In this document: in pieces, positions 36,902 through 48,377 of the stretch
Position numbering within the stretch: the first letter of the stretch is position 1
Layout: each line of letters opens with the position of its first letter
Source of the DNA: Desulfoscipio geothermicus DSM 3669
GTDB lineage: Bacteria; Bacillota; Desulfotomaculia; Desulfotomaculales; Desulfallaceae
Assembly (NCBI RefSeq): GCF_900115975.1
Contig: NZ_FOYM01000007.1
Location: 1-64,000 of the forward strand
DNA length: 64,000 bases
Reading direction: 5' to 3'
Notes under the pieces: generated by a model
Database searches by the model: none
Seen by the model: the letters and a program-made list of their open reading frames with translations, nothing else
Told to the model about the DNA's origin: nothing
Position numbers and translations under genes: made by a program

Positions 36902-37936
36902 ATGGCTACATTTTGGGCATCGATATTCGTTTTCGGCATATTGATATTCTTTCACGAACTTGGCCATTTTACCGTGGCTAAAGCGGTGGGGATAAAGGTC
37001 TACGAATTCAGCATGGGCTTTGGACCCAAATTGTTGGGCTTGTCCCGGGGTGGAACCAACTATAACCTGCGCCTGCTTCCCCTGGGCGGTTTCGTGCGCA
37101 TGGCCGGCATGGACCCCGAGGAAGAGGATGTCGAGGCCGGCAAGGGGTTTGGTGATAAAACAATCCTGCAGCGGGTGGCCGTAATTATGGCCGGGCCCTT
37201 GATGAACTTTTTACTGGCGGCGCTATTGCTGGCTTTGATATTCATGCTGCAGGGACTGCCCACGCCCGGCACCACCATTGGGGATATTGTGCCGGGACAG
37301 CCGGCGGAGAAGGCGGGGTTAAAGCCTGGGGACGTCATTTATTCCATTGACGGCCGGAAAGTTGACAGTAAGGAAGAGATAACCAGGCTGGTAAGCGCCC
37401 GCACGGGACAACCGACCACCCTGGTGGTGATCAGGGACGGTCGTGAGATGGCGTTTGAAATCACGCCCGCAGCCGCGGAAGGCGGCCGGGGAATGATCGG
37501 TATTTACTGGGTTAAAAAACTCAACCCGCTGGCGGCCCTGATAAGCGGTTTTGAATATACTTTCCGGGTCACGGTTTTGATATTGCAGTTCATCGGTAAA
37601 ATGGTTGCCGGCCAGGCGCCGGCTGACCTGGGCGGGCCGGTGCGGGTTATCTGGGAAATCGACAAGGCCGTGCAGACGGGATTCTTTTACCTGCTGCAGC
37701 TGGCAGCTTTCCTGAGTATTAACCTGGGGTTGTTCAACCTGTTCCCCATCCCGGCCCTGGACGGTAGCAGAATCATGTTTCTGGGCTTCGAGGGTTTCCG
37801 GGGACGACCGGTGGATCCCACCAAGGAAAACTTGATTCATTTGGTGGGCTTCGGGTTTTTGCTGCTTCTGATAGTGTTTATCACCTATAACGATATATTG
37901 CAGCTGTTTGTGCAAAGCCCGCAAAGCAGTCCATAG
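36902..37936 (+). CDS. rseP: site-2 intramembrane metalloprotease RseP/RasP
   Basis: 344 residues from ATG 36902; the frame is open further up to 36842, but the hydrophobic first segment begins here. Zinc site FHELGHF (HExxH) in the first membrane helix, GFVRMAGMDPEEED, a PDZ domain (about 115-190: GDIVPGQPAEKAGLKPGDVI) and the second zinc ligand region NLFPIPALDGSR. Cuts anti-sigma factors and signal peptide remnants in the membrane. Confidence 0.95.
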   Translation: MATFWASIFVFGILIFFHELGHFTVAKAVGIKVYEFSMGFGPKLLGLSRGGTNYNLRLLPLGGFVRMAGMDPEEEDVEAGKGFGDKTILQRVAVIMAGPLMNFLLAALLLALIFMLQGLPTPGTTIGDIVPGQPAEKAGLKPGDVIYSIDGRKVDSKEEITRLVSARTGQPTTLVVIRDGREMAFEITPAAAEGGRGMIGIYWVKKLNPLAALISGFEYTFRVTVLILQFIGKMVAGQAPADLGGPVRVIWEIDKAVQTGFFYLLQLAAFLSINLGLFNLFPIPALDGSRIMFLGFEGFRGRPVDPTKENLIHLVGFGFLLLLIVFITYNDILQLFVQSPQSSP

Positions 37937-37943
37937 GTACTTG

Positions 37944-37975
37944 CCCCGGCAAAGTTTGCCGGGGTATAATTTTGG
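37944..37975 (+). terminator. Rho-independent terminator after rseP
   Basis: CCCCGGCAA (37944-37952) and TTGCCGGGG (37956-37964) with tail TATAATTTT, eight bases after the stop. Confidence 0.85.
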
Positions 37976-38060
37976 ATTTACCGGGTAAGCACCAGACACG
38001 CCGGTAAGGAATTATAGTGGGAACTGCCGATCCTGAAATAAACACTTACCCACCAAAGGA

Positions 38061-38090
38061 TTGGCAAAATTTTTATGACAGTGTTATAAT
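38061..38090 (+). promoter_or_regulatory. sigma-A promoter for ispG-proS
   Basis: TTGGCA (38061-38066), 18 bases, TATAAT (38085-38090). The ispG start lies 65 bases on. Confidence 0.65.
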
Positions 38091-38154
38091 TACCCTGATT
38101 TAGCTTTATTCGAGCCAATCATTAAAATACCGGGTTATACTGGAGGCGACAATT

Positions 38155-39213
38155 GTGCAGCGCAGGAAAAGCAGGCCGGTGCGTTTGGGCAGCGTCACGG
38201 TAGGTGGCGGCGCCCCGGTCTCGGTTCAATCCATGACCAATACCGACACCAGGGATGTTGCGGCCACCAGGGCGCAAATTAAGCGGCTCGTAAAGGCCGG
38301 ATGCGAAATTGTGCGGGTGGCGGTACCGGACTGGGAAGCTGCCCGCGCGCTGCCGGAAATTAAAAAAGGCCTCTCCGTCCCACTGGTGGCGGATGTCCAC
38401 TTCAACTACCGCCTGGCCCTGGCGGCCATTGAGGCCGGTGTGGACGGCTTGCGCATCAACCCCGGCAACATCGGAGGTCGGGACAAGGTGGCGGCGGTGG
38501 TCGAGGCGGCCGCGCAGAAACGAGTACCGATCCGTATCGGCGTGAATGCCGGCTCCCTGGAGAAAGATTTGCTGCGGGACGGCATAACGCCGGAAGCCAT
38601 GGTGGAAAGCGCTCTGCGGCACGTGGCAATGCTGGAAGAGATGGGCTTTTTCGACATTAAAATATCCCTTAAAGCCTCGGATGTACCGTTGATGGCCGCC
38701 GCTTACCGCATGCTGGCAGACAAAGTGGACTACCCCCTGCATATCGGCGTTACCGAAGCCGGTACGGCATTTGCCGGGAGCGTTAAGTCAGCGGTGGGTA
38801 TCGGCATACTGCTCTGGGAAGGTATTGGGGATACCGTGCGGGTCTCCCTGACCGGCGACCCCGTCCAGGAGGTACGGGTGGCCTACGAAATATTGAAAAC
38901 GTTGGGGCTCAGGCGGCGGGGCGCGGAATTGATCTCCTGCCCCACTTGCGGCCGGACGCAAATTGACTTAATCAAAATTGCCGGCGAGGTGGAGGAGCGT
39001 CTAGCCGAACTGGACCGGCCGCTCAAAGTGGCGGTTATGGGCTGTGTGGTCAACGGCCCCGGGGAAGCCAGACATGCCGATGTCGGTATTGCCGGGGGCA
39101 AGGGAGAGGGCTTGATCTTCCGCAAAGGTCAGGTTATCCGGAAAGTACCGGAGAATTTGCTGGTGGAGGAACTGATGAAAGAAATTGATAATTTGGTCAA
39201 TGGAGGGAACTAG
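38155..39213 (+). CDS. ispG: (E)-4-hydroxy-3-methylbut-2-enyl-diphosphate synthase
   Basis: 352 residues from GTG 38155 (TGGAGG upstream). TIM-barrel blocks [47 protein letters not shown] and [10 protein letters not shown]-terminal [4Fe-4S] domain with CPTCGRTQ and [11 protein letters not shown]. Late MEP pathway step that needs reduced ferredoxin or flavodoxin. ProS starts four bases after its stop. Confidence 0.96.
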   Translation: MQRRKSRPVRLGSVTVGGGAPVSVQSMTNTDTRDVAATRAQIKRLVKAGCEIVRVAVPDWEAARALPEIKKGLSVPLVADVHFNYRLALAAIEAGVDGLRINPGNIGGRDKVAAVVEAAAQKRVPIRIGVNAGSLEKDLLRDGITPEAMVESALRHVAMLEEMGFFDIKISLKASDVPLMAAAYRMLADKVDYPLHIGVTEAGTAFAGSVKSAVGIGILLWEGIGDTVRVSLTGDPVQEVRVAYEILKTLGLRRRGAELISCPTCGRTQIDLIKIAGEVEERLAELDRPLKVAVMGCVVNGPGEARHADVGIAGGKGEGLIFRKGQVIRKVPENLLVEELMKEIDNLVNGGN

Positions 39214-39217
39214 CTGA

Positions 39218-40936
39218 ATGAGAGTTTCGCAACTACTGCTGCCGACATTGCGGGAGGTGCCCGCGGAAGCAGAGGTGATCAGTCACCGGTTGTTATTGCG
39301 GGCCGGCTTTATGCGCAAGGCGGCGGCCGGTATTTATACCCTGCTGCCCCTGGCCTGGCGGGTGATTCTCAAAATTGAACGCATTATCAGAGAAGAATTG
39401 GACAGGCAGGGCGGGCAGGAGATCATGATGCCGATCATGCAACCGGCCGAATTGTGGCAGGAGTCCGGGCGCTGGGATGTTTACGGGCCCGAGTTGTTCA
39501 GGCTCAAGGACAGGCACGGACGGGACTTTTGTCTGGGACCCACGCACGAGGAAATAATCACCGCCCTGGTTCGGGGAGAGGTTAATTCATACAAGCAGTT
39601 GCCGCTCTTGCTATATCAGATTCAAAACAAGTACCGGGACGAGCGGCGCCCGCGGTTTGGCTTGATGCGCGGCCGGGAATTTATCATGAAGGACTTGTAT
39701 TCCTTTGACCGCGATGAGGCGGGTTTGGACGTAAGCTATAATAAAATGTTTGAAGCCTACACCAATGTTTTCCGACGCTGCGGTTTACAGTTCCGGCCCG
39801 TGGTGGCCGACTCCGGGGCCATCGGCGGCAGTGACACGCACGAATTCATGGTGCTGGCCGAATCGGGTGAAGCTACTATTGTATATTGCACCGATGAACA
39901 GTGCGGCTACGCCGCCAATGAGGAGCGGGCCGAGGCGGTACCGCCCGCTGAAAAGGATGACGCAGCCGCGCTGGAACCGAAAAAGGTGCACACGCCCGAC
40001 TGCCGTACCATGGCGGAAGTGGCCACATTTTTCAAGATTTCACCCGCCAGGATGATTAAAACCATTATTTATACCACCGAAAAAGAAACCGTGGCTGCCA
40101 TGGTCAGGGGTGACCGGGAGATTAATGAAATTAAACTGTATAACGCTTTGGACTGCATAAGGCTGGAGATGGCGGGCGAAGAAACGGTGCGCAAAGCAAC
40201 CGGCGCATCCGCCGGTTACGCCGGACCGGTTAACTTGACCGGCGTACGCCTGGTGGCCGACCCCGAGGTGATGGCTCTGGCAAATGCCGTTTGCGGAGCC
40301 AATGAAAACGATCACCACCTGGTCAATATCAACCCCGGGAGGGATTTCACACCGGATCTAGTCACGGACATTCGCCTGGTCAAAGCCGGTGAACCTTGTC
40401 CGGTTTGCGGCACTGCTTTGCAGGGGGCCCGGGGCATTGAAGTGGGCCAGATATTCAAGCTGGGCGACAAGTACAGCAAGGCGCTGGGGGCTACCTTCCT
40501 GGATGAAAACGGCAAGGCCCGGCCTTTCATCATGGGTTGCTACGGGATCGGCGTGACCAGGACCATGGCCGCCGCAGTTGAGCAGAACCATGATGAACGA
40601 GGTATAATCTGGCCGGTGCAGATAGCGCCTTTCCATGTGATTGTGGTGCCGGTAAGCCATAAGGACCAGAACCTGATGGAGACGGCGGAAAAAATATATC
40701 ATGCCCTGAACCGGGCCGGAGTGGAATCCGTTGTCGACGACCGTCCGGACCGCGCCGGGGTAAAATTCAATGATGCCGACCTGGTGGGTTATCCTATCCG
40801 CATTACCGTGGGAGCAAAGGGATTGGCCGCCGGGAAAGTGGAACTCTACCTGCGGCGCCAAGGGGAAACGATTATGGTGCCGCTGGACGAAGTGGTTGAG
40901 ACGGTAAAAGCAAAGTTGCAGGTAATGGGGCATTAA
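39218..40936 (+). CDS. proS: prolyl-tRNA synthetase, bacterial type with editing domain
   Basis: 572 residues. Class II motifs: [63 protein letters not shown], and motif 3 [13 protein letters not shown]. The INS editing domain (about 230-380) is present, marking the long bacterial form. C-terminal anticodon-binding domain includes [21 protein letters not shown] see no T-box leader; it is expressed with ispG. In B. subtilis polC follows; here it does not. Confidence 0.97.
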   Translation: MRVSQLLLPTLREVPAEAEVISHRLLLRAGFMRKAAAGIYTLLPLAWRVILKIERIIREELDRQGGQEIMMPIMQPAELWQESGRWDVYGPELFRLKDRHGRDFCLGPTHEEIITALVRGEVNSYKQLPLLLYQIQNKYRDERRPRFGLMRGREFIMKDLYSFDRDEAGLDVSYNKMFEAYTNVFRRCGLQFRPVVADSGAIGGSDTHEFMVLAESGEATIVYCTDEQCGYAANEERAEAVPPAEKDDAAALEPKKVHTPDCRTMAEVATFFKISPARMIKTIIYTTEKETVAAMVRGDREINEIKLYNALDCIRLEMAGEETVRKATGASAGYAGPVNLTGVRLVADPEVMALANAVCGANENDHHLVNINPGRDFTPDLVTDIRLVKAGEPCPVCGTALQGARGIEVGQIFKLGDKYSKALGATFLDENGKARPFIMGCYGIGVTRTMAAAVEQNHDERGIIWPVQIAPFHVIVVPVSHKDQNLMETAEKIYHALNRAGVESVVDDRPDRAGVKFNDADLVGYPIRITVGAKGLAAGKVELYLRRQGETIMVPLDEVVETVKAKLQVMGH

Positions 40937-40977
40937 ACGGATTGCAGTGTAAAATGTCCCGGGCGGCGGGCTGCGCC

Positions 40978-41006
40978 TTGTCAAACGATGCCTTTTATGT
41001 TACTAT
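40978..41006 (+). promoter_or_regulatory. sigma-A promoter of the rimP-nusA operon
   Basis: TTGTCA (40978-40983), 17 bases, TACTAT (41001-41006), 190 bases before rimP. The 260-base gap otherwise holds only the hairpin at 41117 and a GC-rich leader. Confidence 0.6.
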
Positions 41007-41116
41007 TAATTTGCGTTTGTGCTCGATTGCGATGGCGTGACTTTTGCCTACAGCCGCTGCAGGGCGGCTCGCCGAGGGCTCCATTGCCGGCGACTATTTG
41101 CGAACTGTTTTTAAAG

Positions 41117-41135
41117 GAGTGGGTAATACCCACTC
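41117..41135 (+). promoter_or_regulatory. leader hairpin ahead of rimP
   Basis: GAGTGGGTA (41117-41125) and TACCCACTC (41127-41135) are an almost perfect palindrome followed by TTTCGTCTT. It could be an attenuator (NusA controls termination in its own operon in other bacteria) or an operator; the T run is interrupted, so termination would be weak. Confidence 0.55.
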
Positions 41136-41196
41136 TTTCGTCTTATACTAAAGGAAATATCAATGAAGCTTTAAATATGCAGGAGGATAAGACCTG

Positions 41197-41658
41197 ATGA
41201 ACAAAGGAAAAGTCGTGAGCACGGTGGAAAAAATAGTCGCTTCCCCGATAGCGGAATTGGGCATGGAACTGGTTGATATAGAGTATGTGAAAGAAGGAGG
41301 GAGATGGTTTTTAAGGGTTTTTATAGATAAGCCCGGCGGTGTCGGATTGGAGGACTGCCAGCGCGTATCGGAAAGCATTGACCCGTTGCTGGACGCAACG
41401 GACCCGATTCCCCACTCGTACACCTTGGAGGTTTCATCACCGGGTTTAAATAGACCACTAAAAAAGTTGGCCGACTTTGAACGGTTTACCGGGGAGAAAA
41501 TCAGCCTTACCACCTATGTGCCGGTGGAAAACCGGCGCAAGTTCAAGGGCAAGCTTATCGCGGCAAGCAATCATGCCGTTACGCTGGACGTGGACGGGAA
41601 CAGCGTCGTCATCCCCATGGAACAGGTGGCTTTTGCCCGCCTGGCGGCCGAGTTATGA
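41197..41658 (+). CDS. rimP: ribosome maturation factor RimP
   Basis: 153 residues. IASPIAELGMELVDIEYVKE-like start (here VASPIAELGMELVDIEYVKE), RVFIDKPGGVGLEDCQRVS, LEVSSPGLNRPLK and the C-terminal SH3-like domain. Needed for 30S maturation. First gene of the nusA operon; AGGAGG before ATG 41197. Confidence 0.95.
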   Translation: MNKGKVVSTVEKIVASPIAELGMELVDIEYVKEGGRWFLRVFIDKPGGVGLEDCQRVSESIDPLLDATDPIPHSYTLEVSSPGLNRPLKKLADFERFTGEKISLTTYVPVENRRKFKGKLIAASNHAVTLDVDGNSVVIPMEQVAFARLAAEL

Positions 41659-41708
41659 CACCGGTAAATATGTTCAAGGGAATAGTGATTTGTGGAGGGA
41701 CACGGTAA

Positions 41709-42791
41709 ATGAATACCGAATTTTTGGAGGCCCTGAGGGACCTCGAAAAGGAAAAAGGAATTACCGTAGATGTATTACTGGAGGCGATAGAAGCCGCGCT
41801 GCTTTCGGCATATAAAAGGAATTTCGGGTCGCTGCAAAACGCCAAGGTGCACATAGACCGGGAAACTGGTGATTGCAAGGTTTATGCGCAGCGAAACGTT
41901 GTTGAAACTATGGAGGACCCGCGCCTGGAAATATCTCTGGCGGAAGCCCAGGCCGTCGATCCCCGTTATGAAATAGGCGATGTGGTGGAAACCGAGGTCA
42001 CACCGCGCAATTTCGGCCGGATTGCCGCCCAGACCGCCAAGCAAGTGGTGGTACAACGCATCCGCGAGGCCGAACGCAATATTATTTACGAAGAGTTCGC
42101 CAACCGGGAAGGAGATATTATCAACGGGGTAGTGCAGCGGATAGAGAATAAAAACGTATTTATTGAACTGGGTAAAACCGAGGCCATCCTTACCCCGTCG
42201 GAACAGATGCCCGGGGAAACTTACCACCAGGGGGAACGGATCAAGGCTTATATAGTCGAGGTTAAAAAGACCACCAAAGGACCGCAAATTTTTGTTTCCA
42301 GAACGCACCCCGGTTTGTTAAAAAGGCTTTTTGAGCTGGAAGTGCCGGAATTGCAGGAAGGCGTGGTGGAACTTAAATCCGTGGCCCGGGAGGCCGGGTA
42401 CCGGTCCAAAATCGCCGTTTATTCACGGGATGAAAATGTCGACCCCGTAGGCGCCTGTGTGGGCCCGAAGGGCATGCGCGTACAAACCATAGTTAACGAA
42501 CTGCGTGGGGAAAAAATTGATATCATTAAATGGGATGCAGATTCTTCCAAATATGTGGCCAGTTCGCTCAGCCCGGCCAAAGTTGTGGCGGTGGAGATAT
42601 GGGAGGATGAAAAAGTGGCCCGGGTTATTGTGCCCGATTACCAGCTTTCGCTGGCTATCGGCAAGGAAGGACAAAACGCTCGTTTGGCGGCCAAATTGAC
42701 GGGCTGGAAGATAGATATCAAGAGCGAAAGCCAGATGGCTGAACTATACCCGGATTATCAGGACTTGTTTGACGAAGAGTTTGTTGAATAG
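41709..42791 (+). CDS. nusA: transcription termination/antitermination factor NusA
   Basis: 360 residues, the short Gram-positive form. N-terminal RNA polymerase-binding domain ([13 protein letters not shown]), S1 domain ([27 protein letters not shown]), and two KH domains ([42 protein letters not shown]). No acidic repeat domain as in E. coli. GGAGG upstream. Confidence 0.97.
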   Translation: MNTEFLEALRDLEKEKGITVDVLLEAIEAALLSAYKRNFGSLQNAKVHIDRETGDCKVYAQRNVVETMEDPRLEISLAEAQAVDPRYEIGDVVETEVTPRNFGRIAAQTAKQVVVQRIREAERNIIYEEFANREGDIINGVVQRIENKNVFIELGKTEAILTPSEQMPGETYHQGERIKAYIVEVKKTTKGPQIFVSRTHPGLLKRLFELEVPELQEGVVELKSVAREAGYRSKIAVYSRDENVDPVGACVGPKGMRVQTIVNELRGEKIDIIKWDADSSKYVASSLSPAKVVAVEIWEDEKVARVIVPDYQLSLAIGKEGQNARLAAKLTGWKIDIKSESQMAELYPDYQDLFDEEFVE

Positions 42792-42802
42792 GGGGTATCG
42801 AC

Positions 42803-43072
42803 TTGCCCAGAGTAAGAAAGATACCACAGCGCATGTGTATCGGCTGTCAGGAAATGAAAGCCAAGAAAGAATTGATCAGGGTGGTGCGAACACCGGAGGA
42901 ATACATTGAAATAGACAGCACCGGCAAGCGTTCGGGCCGCGGCGCCTACATCTGCCCCAGTGAGGCATGTTTGGAAAAAGCCATCAAGGGCAAAAGGCTG
43001 GAAAAGGCGTTAAAACAGCCCATTGCCCGGGAAATCAAGGATGAGCTACTGGAAAGGATGAAACAAATATGA
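42803..43072 (+). CDS. ylxR: YlxR family RNA-binding protein
   Basis: 89 residues from TTG 42803. YlxR signature RMCIGCQEMKAKKELIRVV and GRGAYICPSEACLEKA. Small basic nucleic-acid-binding protein of the nusA-infB operon; in clostridia RnpM (YlxR) is reported to modulate RNase P. Confidence 0.93.
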   Translation: MPRVRKIPQRMCIGCQEMKAKKELIRVVRTPEEYIEIDSTGKRSGRGAYICPSEACLEKAIKGKRLEKALKQPIAREIKDELLERMKQI

Positions 43073-43395
43073 CCGGTGTGGTTGCCCAGATGCTGGGGTT
43101 GTGCAGGCGCGCCGGGAAAGTGATCAGCGGCGATACCGCTGTGCGCAACGGTTTTTTAAAAGACGAAGTTAAGTTGTTGATACTGGCACGAGACGCAAGC
43201 GAGCGCAGCAAGGATGACTTTGTACATTTGGCTAAGGAAAAGAATGTCCCTGTTTTCTACTATGCTTCCAAGAACGAACTGGGTATTTTGCTGGGAAAAG
43301 CGCCACGTACCGTGGCTGCGATAACGGATGAACAGCTGGCCCGGGGTGTCGCCGGAGCTATGGAAAGGGGAGAGGCCGACTTGTCTACGCGTTAA
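43069..43395 (+). CDS. ylxQ: L7Ae-family ribosomal-like protein YlxQ
   Basis: 108 residues, L7Ae/L30e fold: QMLGLCRRAGKVISGDTAV, LLILARDASERSKDDFVHL, VPVFYYASKNELGILLGKAPRTVAAI. K-turn RNA-binding protein. Start ATG 43069 overlaps the ylxR stop by four bases. Confidence 0.93.
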   Translation: MTGVVAQMLGLCRRAGKVISGDTAVRNGFLKDEVKLLILARDASERSKDDFVHLAKEKNVPVFYYASKNELGILLGKAPRTVAAITDEQLARGVAGAMERGEADLSTR

Positions 43396-43413
43396 TTTTT
43401 CGGAGGTGATTGT

Positions 43414-46071
43414 ATGGTGAAAAAACGGGTCCATGAACTTGCCAAGGAGCTTAACATAGAAAGTAAGGAAATGGTAAATAAGCTGCATAATATGGGCATC
43501 AACGTCAAATCCCACATGAGCACGCTGGATGAAAAAGACATTGTGCGCATCAGGGAGCATTACCTGGGGCGCAAAACCCGGGCCGAACAGGCGGAAAAAA
43601 ACGGAGCTGCCCACGGCGCGAAGGAAACAGGCAAACGGGGTGCCGGCCAGCGCAAAAGGGATAATCATCACGATCGCGGGCCGGGATTGGTCGACCGGGT
43701 TCCCGACAGGCCGCCCGATCGCCGGTTTACTGAAAAACCGCTGCGCGGTGCCGGCGGCGGGGGACGGGGCGGCGCGCAGCGCCATAAAAAGCAAAATCCC
43801 CCGCACCGGAACGATCAGCCCAGGGCAGCCGGGCGGGGACAGCAAACGCCGGCGCCGCCCGCTCGCCAGGGCCAGCAGGTGGAGAAACAGCCTGCCGCCA
43901 GGCCGGCGGGTAATATCGATTACACTGCCCAGCGCGGCCAACAGACCAGGCCGGCCGACCGTTATCAGCCTGCCAAATCCAACACCGGCGGCAACAAGCA
44001 GCAAAGGCCCCCCAGGCCCGCGGCACGCGGCGGAAAAGATGCCCGGCAGATACTGCATAAAGATGATAACAGTAAGCTAAAATTTGCCCAAAAAGGCAAG
44101 CCCGACCAAGTTAAGGCCATGGAAAAAACCAAGGCGCAGGAACGGGTCAAACAGGTTGAAAAGCACGCCTTCAAGGGCAAAGGCGATAAGGATAAAAAAG
44201 ACAGGTTCCAAAAAGAGACCTACCGGGGTAACCGCCCGGAAAAAATGGTGTTTAACAAAAAGGGCGGCAAACCGGTCAAGAAGAAAACCCAGCCGGTGCT
44301 TGTCCGCGAACGAAAACCGATTACCATTGGAGAAAATATCACTATAAAATCACTGGCGGAAAAGATGGCCATTAATGCTGCCGAAGTGATTAAAAAGCTG
44401 ATGGAACTGGGGACCATGGCCACGATAAATCAGGAAATCGACTCTGACACGGCGACGATAGTGGCCAACGAACTGGGTTACGAAGTCAATGTCAAGGTTG
44501 AGGAGGATAAGGAAGCTCTGCTGATGCAGGACCATGAAGACACCCCGGCCGACCTGGAGCCCCGTCCGTGCGTGGTCACTATCATGGGGCATGTGGACCA
44601 CGGTAAAACCTCCCTGCTGGACGCCATCCGGCATACCAACGTCACCGCGTCAGAAGCGGGAGGCATTACCCAGCACATTGGCGCGTACCAGGTGGAACAC
44701 AACGGGAAAAAGATTACCTTTGTGGATACGCCCGGCCACGCGGCTTTCACGGCCATGCGGGCCCGGGGAGCCAAGGTTACCGATATCGCCATCCTGGTGG
44801 TGGCCGCCGACGACGGGGTTATGCCCCAGACCGTGGAAGCGATCAACCACGCCCGTGCGGCGGAGGTCCCGATTATTGTGGCCATTAATAAGATAGATAA
44901 ACCCGAAGCCGACCCGGCAAAGGTAAAGCGCGAGTTGACGGAACACAATCTCGTCGCCGAGGAATGGGGCGGCGATACCATATTTGTCGAGGTTTCCGCT
45001 AAAAACAGGGAAAATCTTACCGAACTTCTGGAAATGATCTTGCTGGTGGCGGAAATCGGTGAATATAAGGCCAATCCCAACCGGCCTGCCCGGGGCACTG
45101 TTATTGAGGCGGAGCTGGATAAGGGCCGGGGGCCGGTGGCAACAGTACTGGTGCAAAACGGCACCCTTCGGGTGGGAAATTTCATAATTGCCGGGGTGGC
45201 TTACGGAAAAGTGCGGGCCATGATGGACCATGCCGGACGCAGGGTGAAAAAGGCCGGGCCGTCCATGCCGGTGGAGGTGCTTGGTTTTTCGGAAGTCCCA
45301 CCGGCGGGTGAGCTTTTCTTCGCCGTGGAGGACGAGAAACTGGGCAAGCAAATAATCGATGAACGGCACAATAAAAAGCGTGAACTGGAATTGAAGGCCA
45401 CTGCGCCCAGGGTTTCGCTGGACGATTTGTTTAGCCAGATCCAGGATGGACAGGTCAAGGAACTCAGCATAATTATCAAGGCTGATGTGCAGGGTTCGGT
45501 AGAGGCCGTGCGCCAGGCGCTGGAGCAAATCGGTACCGAAGAGGTGCGGGTAAACGTTATCCACGGCGGCGTCGGCGCGATTACCGAAACGGACATCATG
45601 CTGGCTTCGGCATCCAACGCCATAGTCATAGGATTTAACGTGCGCCCGGATGTTAACGCCAGGAAGGCCGTGGAAACGGAAAAAGTGGATATCCGGTTAT
45701 ACCGGGTTATTTACGATGCCATTGAAGATATTAAGGCGGCCATGAGCGGTCTTTTGGACCCCGAGTACAAAGAGGTGGTTATTGGCCGGGCCGAAGTGCG
45801 TAAAACTTTCAAAGTGTCCAAGGTGGGCACCATTGCCGGTAGCTATGTAACTGAAGGAAAGATAACCAGGGATGCCGGTGTTCGGGTCATCAGGGACGGC
45901 ATTGTTATACATGAAGGAACACTGGATTCCCTGAAACGCTTTAAAGATGACGTGCGCGAAGTGGCCCAGGGCTATGAATGCGGCATGACCGTGGAAAAGT
46001 TTAACGATATAAGGGAAGGAGACCAGATCGAGGCTTATACTGTGGAGGCAGTTAAGCGTGAATTGGCTTGA
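43414..46071 (+). CDS. infB: translation initiation factor IF-2
   Basis: 885 residues. IF2_N segment at 3-52, then a long disordered Lys/Arg/Pro/Gln/Gly-rich region (about 55-300) and a second IF2_N segment (about 310-360). The GTPase domain has [29 protein letters not shown] and [10 protein letters not shown] (about 385-555); domains II-IV end at [26 protein letters not shown] before ATG 43414. The YlxP gene that often follows infB is absent; rbfA comes next. Confidence 0.97.
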   Translation: MVKKRVHELAKELNIESKEMVNKLHNMGINVKSHMSTLDEKDIVRIREHYLGRKTRAEQAEKNGAAHGAKETGKRGAGQRKRDNHHDRGPGLVDRVPDRPPDRRFTEKPLRGAGGGGRGGAQRHKKQNPPHRNDQPRAAGRGQQTPAPPARQGQQVEKQPAARPAGNIDYTAQRGQQTRPADRYQPAKSNTGGNKQQRPPRPAARGGKDARQILHKDDNSKLKFAQKGKPDQVKAMEKTKAQERVKQVEKHAFKGKGDKDKKDRFQKETYRGNRPEKMVFNKKGGKPVKKKTQPVLVRERKPITIGENITIKSLAEKMAINAAEVIKKLMELGTMATINQEIDSDTATIVANELGYEVNVKVEEDKEALLMQDHEDTPADLEPRPCVVTIMGHVDHGKTSLLDAIRHTNVTASEAGGITQHIGAYQVEHNGKKITFVDTPGHAAFTAMRARGAKVTDIAILVVAADDGVMPQTVEAINHARAAEVPIIVAINKIDKPEADPAKVKRELTEHNLVAEEWGGDTIFVEVSAKNRENLTELLEMILLVAEIGEYKANPNRPARGTVIEAELDKGRGPVATVLVQNGTLRVGNFIIAGVAYGKVRAMMDHAGRRVKKAGPSMPVEVLGFSEVPPAGELFFAVEDEKLGKQIIDERHNKKRELELKATAPRVSLDDLFSQIQDGQVKELSIIIKADVQGSVEAVRQALEQIGTEEVRVNVIHGGVGAITETDIMLASASNAIVIGFNVRPDVNARKAVETEKVDIRLYRVIYDAIEDIKAAMSGLLDPEYKEVVIGRAEVRKTFKVSKVGTIAGSYVTEGKITRDAGVRVIRDGIVIHEGTLDSLKRFKDDVREVAQGYECGMTVEKFNDIREGDQIEAYTVEAVKRELA

Positions 46072-46104
46072 TTTTGGTATAATAATGTCAAAGGGGGGAT
46101 TTAT

Positions 46105-46452
46105 ATGTCCCACCGGCCCGAAAGGTTGGCCGAGGCAATCAAGCAGGAAGTATCCGATTTGCTCAGAGATGAAATAAAAGATCCGCGCATTGGCTTTGCA
46201 ACCATTACCGGGGTAGACGTATCCAGTGATTTAAAGTATGCCAAAATCCATGTCAGTATTTTGGGCAATGCTGACGTGCGGGGGCAAGCAATGACCGCCT
46301 TAAAAAAAGCGACGGGCTTTATCCGTACCGAACTGGGTCGTCGCATCAGGCTGCGGCATGTACCCGAAATATCCTTTAAACTTGATGAATCTCTGGATCA
46401 CGGAGATAAGGTGCTTAAATTATTGGACGAGGTAAGTAGTAACGATGCCTGA
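46105..46452 (+). CDS. rbfA: ribosome-binding factor A
   Basis: 115 residues. KH-like RbfA fold: [70 protein letters not shown]. 30S maturation. Ends by overlapping the next start. Confidence 0.96.
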   Translation: MSHRPERLAEAIKQEVSDLLRDEIKDPRIGFATITGVDVSSDLKYAKIHVSILGNADVRGQAMTALKKATGFIRTELGRRIRLRHVPEISFKLDESLDHGDKVLKLLDEVSSNDA

Positions 46453-47431
46453 ACGGTCGAAGCTGTATTTCACTGTGGCGGAAACCCTGCGCCGGGCCAG
46501 GAACATAGCATTGTGCGGGCATGTTATGCCCGACGGCGATTGCCTGGGGTCTGTGCTTGCCCTTGGCCGGGCACTCAAGATAATGGGGAAAGAGGTATTG
46601 ATGTTGAGCCCCGACCCGGTGCCGGAGATGTATGCCTTTTTGCCCGGGGCGAGTGAAATCACGGTGACCGGCAACGGGTACAAGGCTGTTGATGTGTTTG
46701 TTTCCGTGGACTGCTCGGTTCCCGACCGGTTGGGGTGCCATCATAGTTTTCTGGAACGGGCGGGCCGGGTAATTGTCCTGGACCATCATGCCGGCGCCAC
46801 CGTTTTTGGGCACATTTACCTTAATGAGCCAGGTTACGCGGCGGCAGGTGAGATGGTTTACGAACTGCTGCGGTTACTGCCCGTTTCCTTGGACCCCGAG
46901 ATGGCCGCGTGCCTTTACGTGGCCATTATTACCGACACGGGATCTTTTCGCTATGACAATACAGGGCCGCAAACGCATATCAGGGTGGCGGAACTGATCA
47001 AGTTGGGGATTGATGCTGCCCGGATCAATAAATTATTATACGAGGAAAAATCCCTGGTCAGCATGAAAGTGCTCGGTCGGGTGCTGCAATCATTGCGTAT
47101 CAGTGATTGCGGCAGGGTGGCGTGGATGTCCGTCAGACAAGATACGCTGCGTGAGTTGAACGCCCGTAATGAACACGTGGATGGGGTTATCAATTACCCC
47201 CGGGCGATCAAGGGTGTGGAACTGGCCCTGTTTTATCGCGAAATAGAAGCAAATAAATATAAAGTCAGCTTGCGTTCCAAGTACTTTCTGGACGTCAATA
47301 AACTGGCGGCGCAGTTCGGGGGGGGCGGTCATCAGCGCGCTGCCGGGTGCATCATGGAGGGCGATCTGGCCGAAATCCAGCGGCGTATGTTGGAGGCGGC
47401 GCTTACTGCTTTAAAGGATGAACACACATGA
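46445..47431 (+). CDS. nrnA: DHH/DHHA1 phosphoesterase NrnA (oligoribonuclease / pAp phosphatase)
   Basis: 328 residues. DHH motifs: [26 protein letters not shown] and VLDHHAGAT (DHH), [15 protein letters not shown]1 end [14 protein letters not shown]. Degrades short RNAs and dephosphorylates pAp in Firmicutes. It sits between rbfA and truB with eight-base and four-base overlaps, as in many clostridia. Confidence 0.95.
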   Translation: MPERSKLYFTVAETLRRARNIALCGHVMPDGDCLGSVLALGRALKIMGKEVLMLSPDPVPEMYAFLPGASEITVTGNGYKAVDVFVSVDCSVPDRLGCHHSFLERAGRVIVLDHHAGATVFGHIYLNEPGYAAAGEMVYELLRLLPVSLDPEMAACLYVAIITDTGSFRYDNTGPQTHIRVAELIKLGIDAARINKLLYEEKSLVSMKVLGRVLQSLRISDCGRVAWMSVRQDTLRELNARNEHVDGVINYPRAIKGVELALFYREIEANKYKVSLRSKYFLDVNKLAAQFGGGGHQRAAGCIMEGDLAEIQRRMLEAALTALKDEHT

Positions 47432-48351
47432 ACGGTATTTTAAATATCCTCAAGCCGCCGGGGATGACCAGCCACGATGTGGTGAATTTTGTCAGGAATA
47501 CTATCAGCGTAAAAAAGGCCGGTCATACCGGAACACTGGACCCGGGGGCCGCCGGGGTGTTGCCCGTATGTGTGGGCAAAGCCACGCGTATCATCCAGTA
47601 CCTGCCCGATGATAAAAAATACAGGGTGGAGGTAACTTTCGGCCTGTCCACCACCACCCAGGACGCATTTGGCGACGTTGTTCGGCGCACCGGTGCGAAC
47701 GGGCTTGCGGCGGGCGACGTAGCAAGGCACCTGGTGCATTTTGCCGGCCAAATTGAACAGGTGCCGCCCATGACCTCAGCCGTCAAATACCAAGGGAAAA
47801 AGTTATATGAGCTGGCCAGGGCCGGCATGGAAGTGGAAAGAAAATCCCGCTCTGTTTATATATATGACATATTACTGGTTGACTTTTATCATGATGGCGC
47901 CGGTACGCCGCGGGCGGTGCTGGATATTCACTGTTCCGCCGGGACATATATCCGCACTATATGCCATGAACTGGGGGAGAGGCTGGGTTGCGGCGCCTAC
48001 ATGTCATTTTTATTGCGCACCCGGGCCGGGCTGTTTAGTCTGGATAATACAATAACCCTGGAGCAGTTGCGCGGTATGCAGGAGCAGGGGGCCCTGCGGT
48101 CGTCCGCCCTGGTACCCATGCATAAAGCCTTGGAAAACCTGCCCCGCGTTGAAATCCAGGGAGCGGCGGTGCAAGCGGCCAGCTGCGGAAATCGCCTGAG
48201 ATTACCTACAATTGCGGTGGGGCAAAAGATTGCCGCAGACCAGCTGGTGCGCCTGGAAGACCCGAACGGTTTACTGGCCCTGGCTGTTACCCGGCACGAT
48301 CCCGAAGCGCCGGACTATTATCTGTTTCAACCAGTGAAGGTGTTAGTGTAA
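47428..48351 (+). CDS. truB: tRNA pseudouridine-55 synthase
   Basis: 307 residues. NILKPPGMTSHDVVNFVR start, catalytic Asp in GHTGTLDPGAAGVLPVCVG, KKYRVEVTFGLSTTTQD, YELARAG, CSAGTYIRTICHELGE and a C-terminal PUA-like domain. Overlaps the nrnA stop by four bases. Confidence 0.96.
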   Translation: MNGILNILKPPGMTSHDVVNFVRNTISVKKAGHTGTLDPGAAGVLPVCVGKATRIIQYLPDDKKYRVEVTFGLSTTTQDAFGDVVRRTGANGLAAGDVARHLVHFAGQIEQVPPMTSAVKYQGKKLYELARAGMEVERKSRSVYIYDILLVDFYHDGAGTPRAVLDIHCSAGTYIRTICHELGERLGCGAYMSFLLRTRAGLFSLDNTITLEQLRGMQEQGALRSSALVPMHKALENLPRVEIQGAAVQAASCGNRLRLPTIAVGQKIAADQLVRLEDPNGLLALAVTRHDPEAPDYYLFQPVKVLV

Positions 48352-48377
48352 GCATAAATTGTGGAGGTTATTCAGCG

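Noticed and set aside
38091-39217. T-box leader for proS
   Set aside because: The ispG and proS genes are four bases apart, so there is no room for a T-box before proS, and the ispG leader has no T-box sequence.
43156-44058. 300-codon minus-strand frame opposite ylxQ and infB
   Set aside because: Shadow of the low-complexity Arg/Pro/Gly-rich IF-2 region; composition explains its length.
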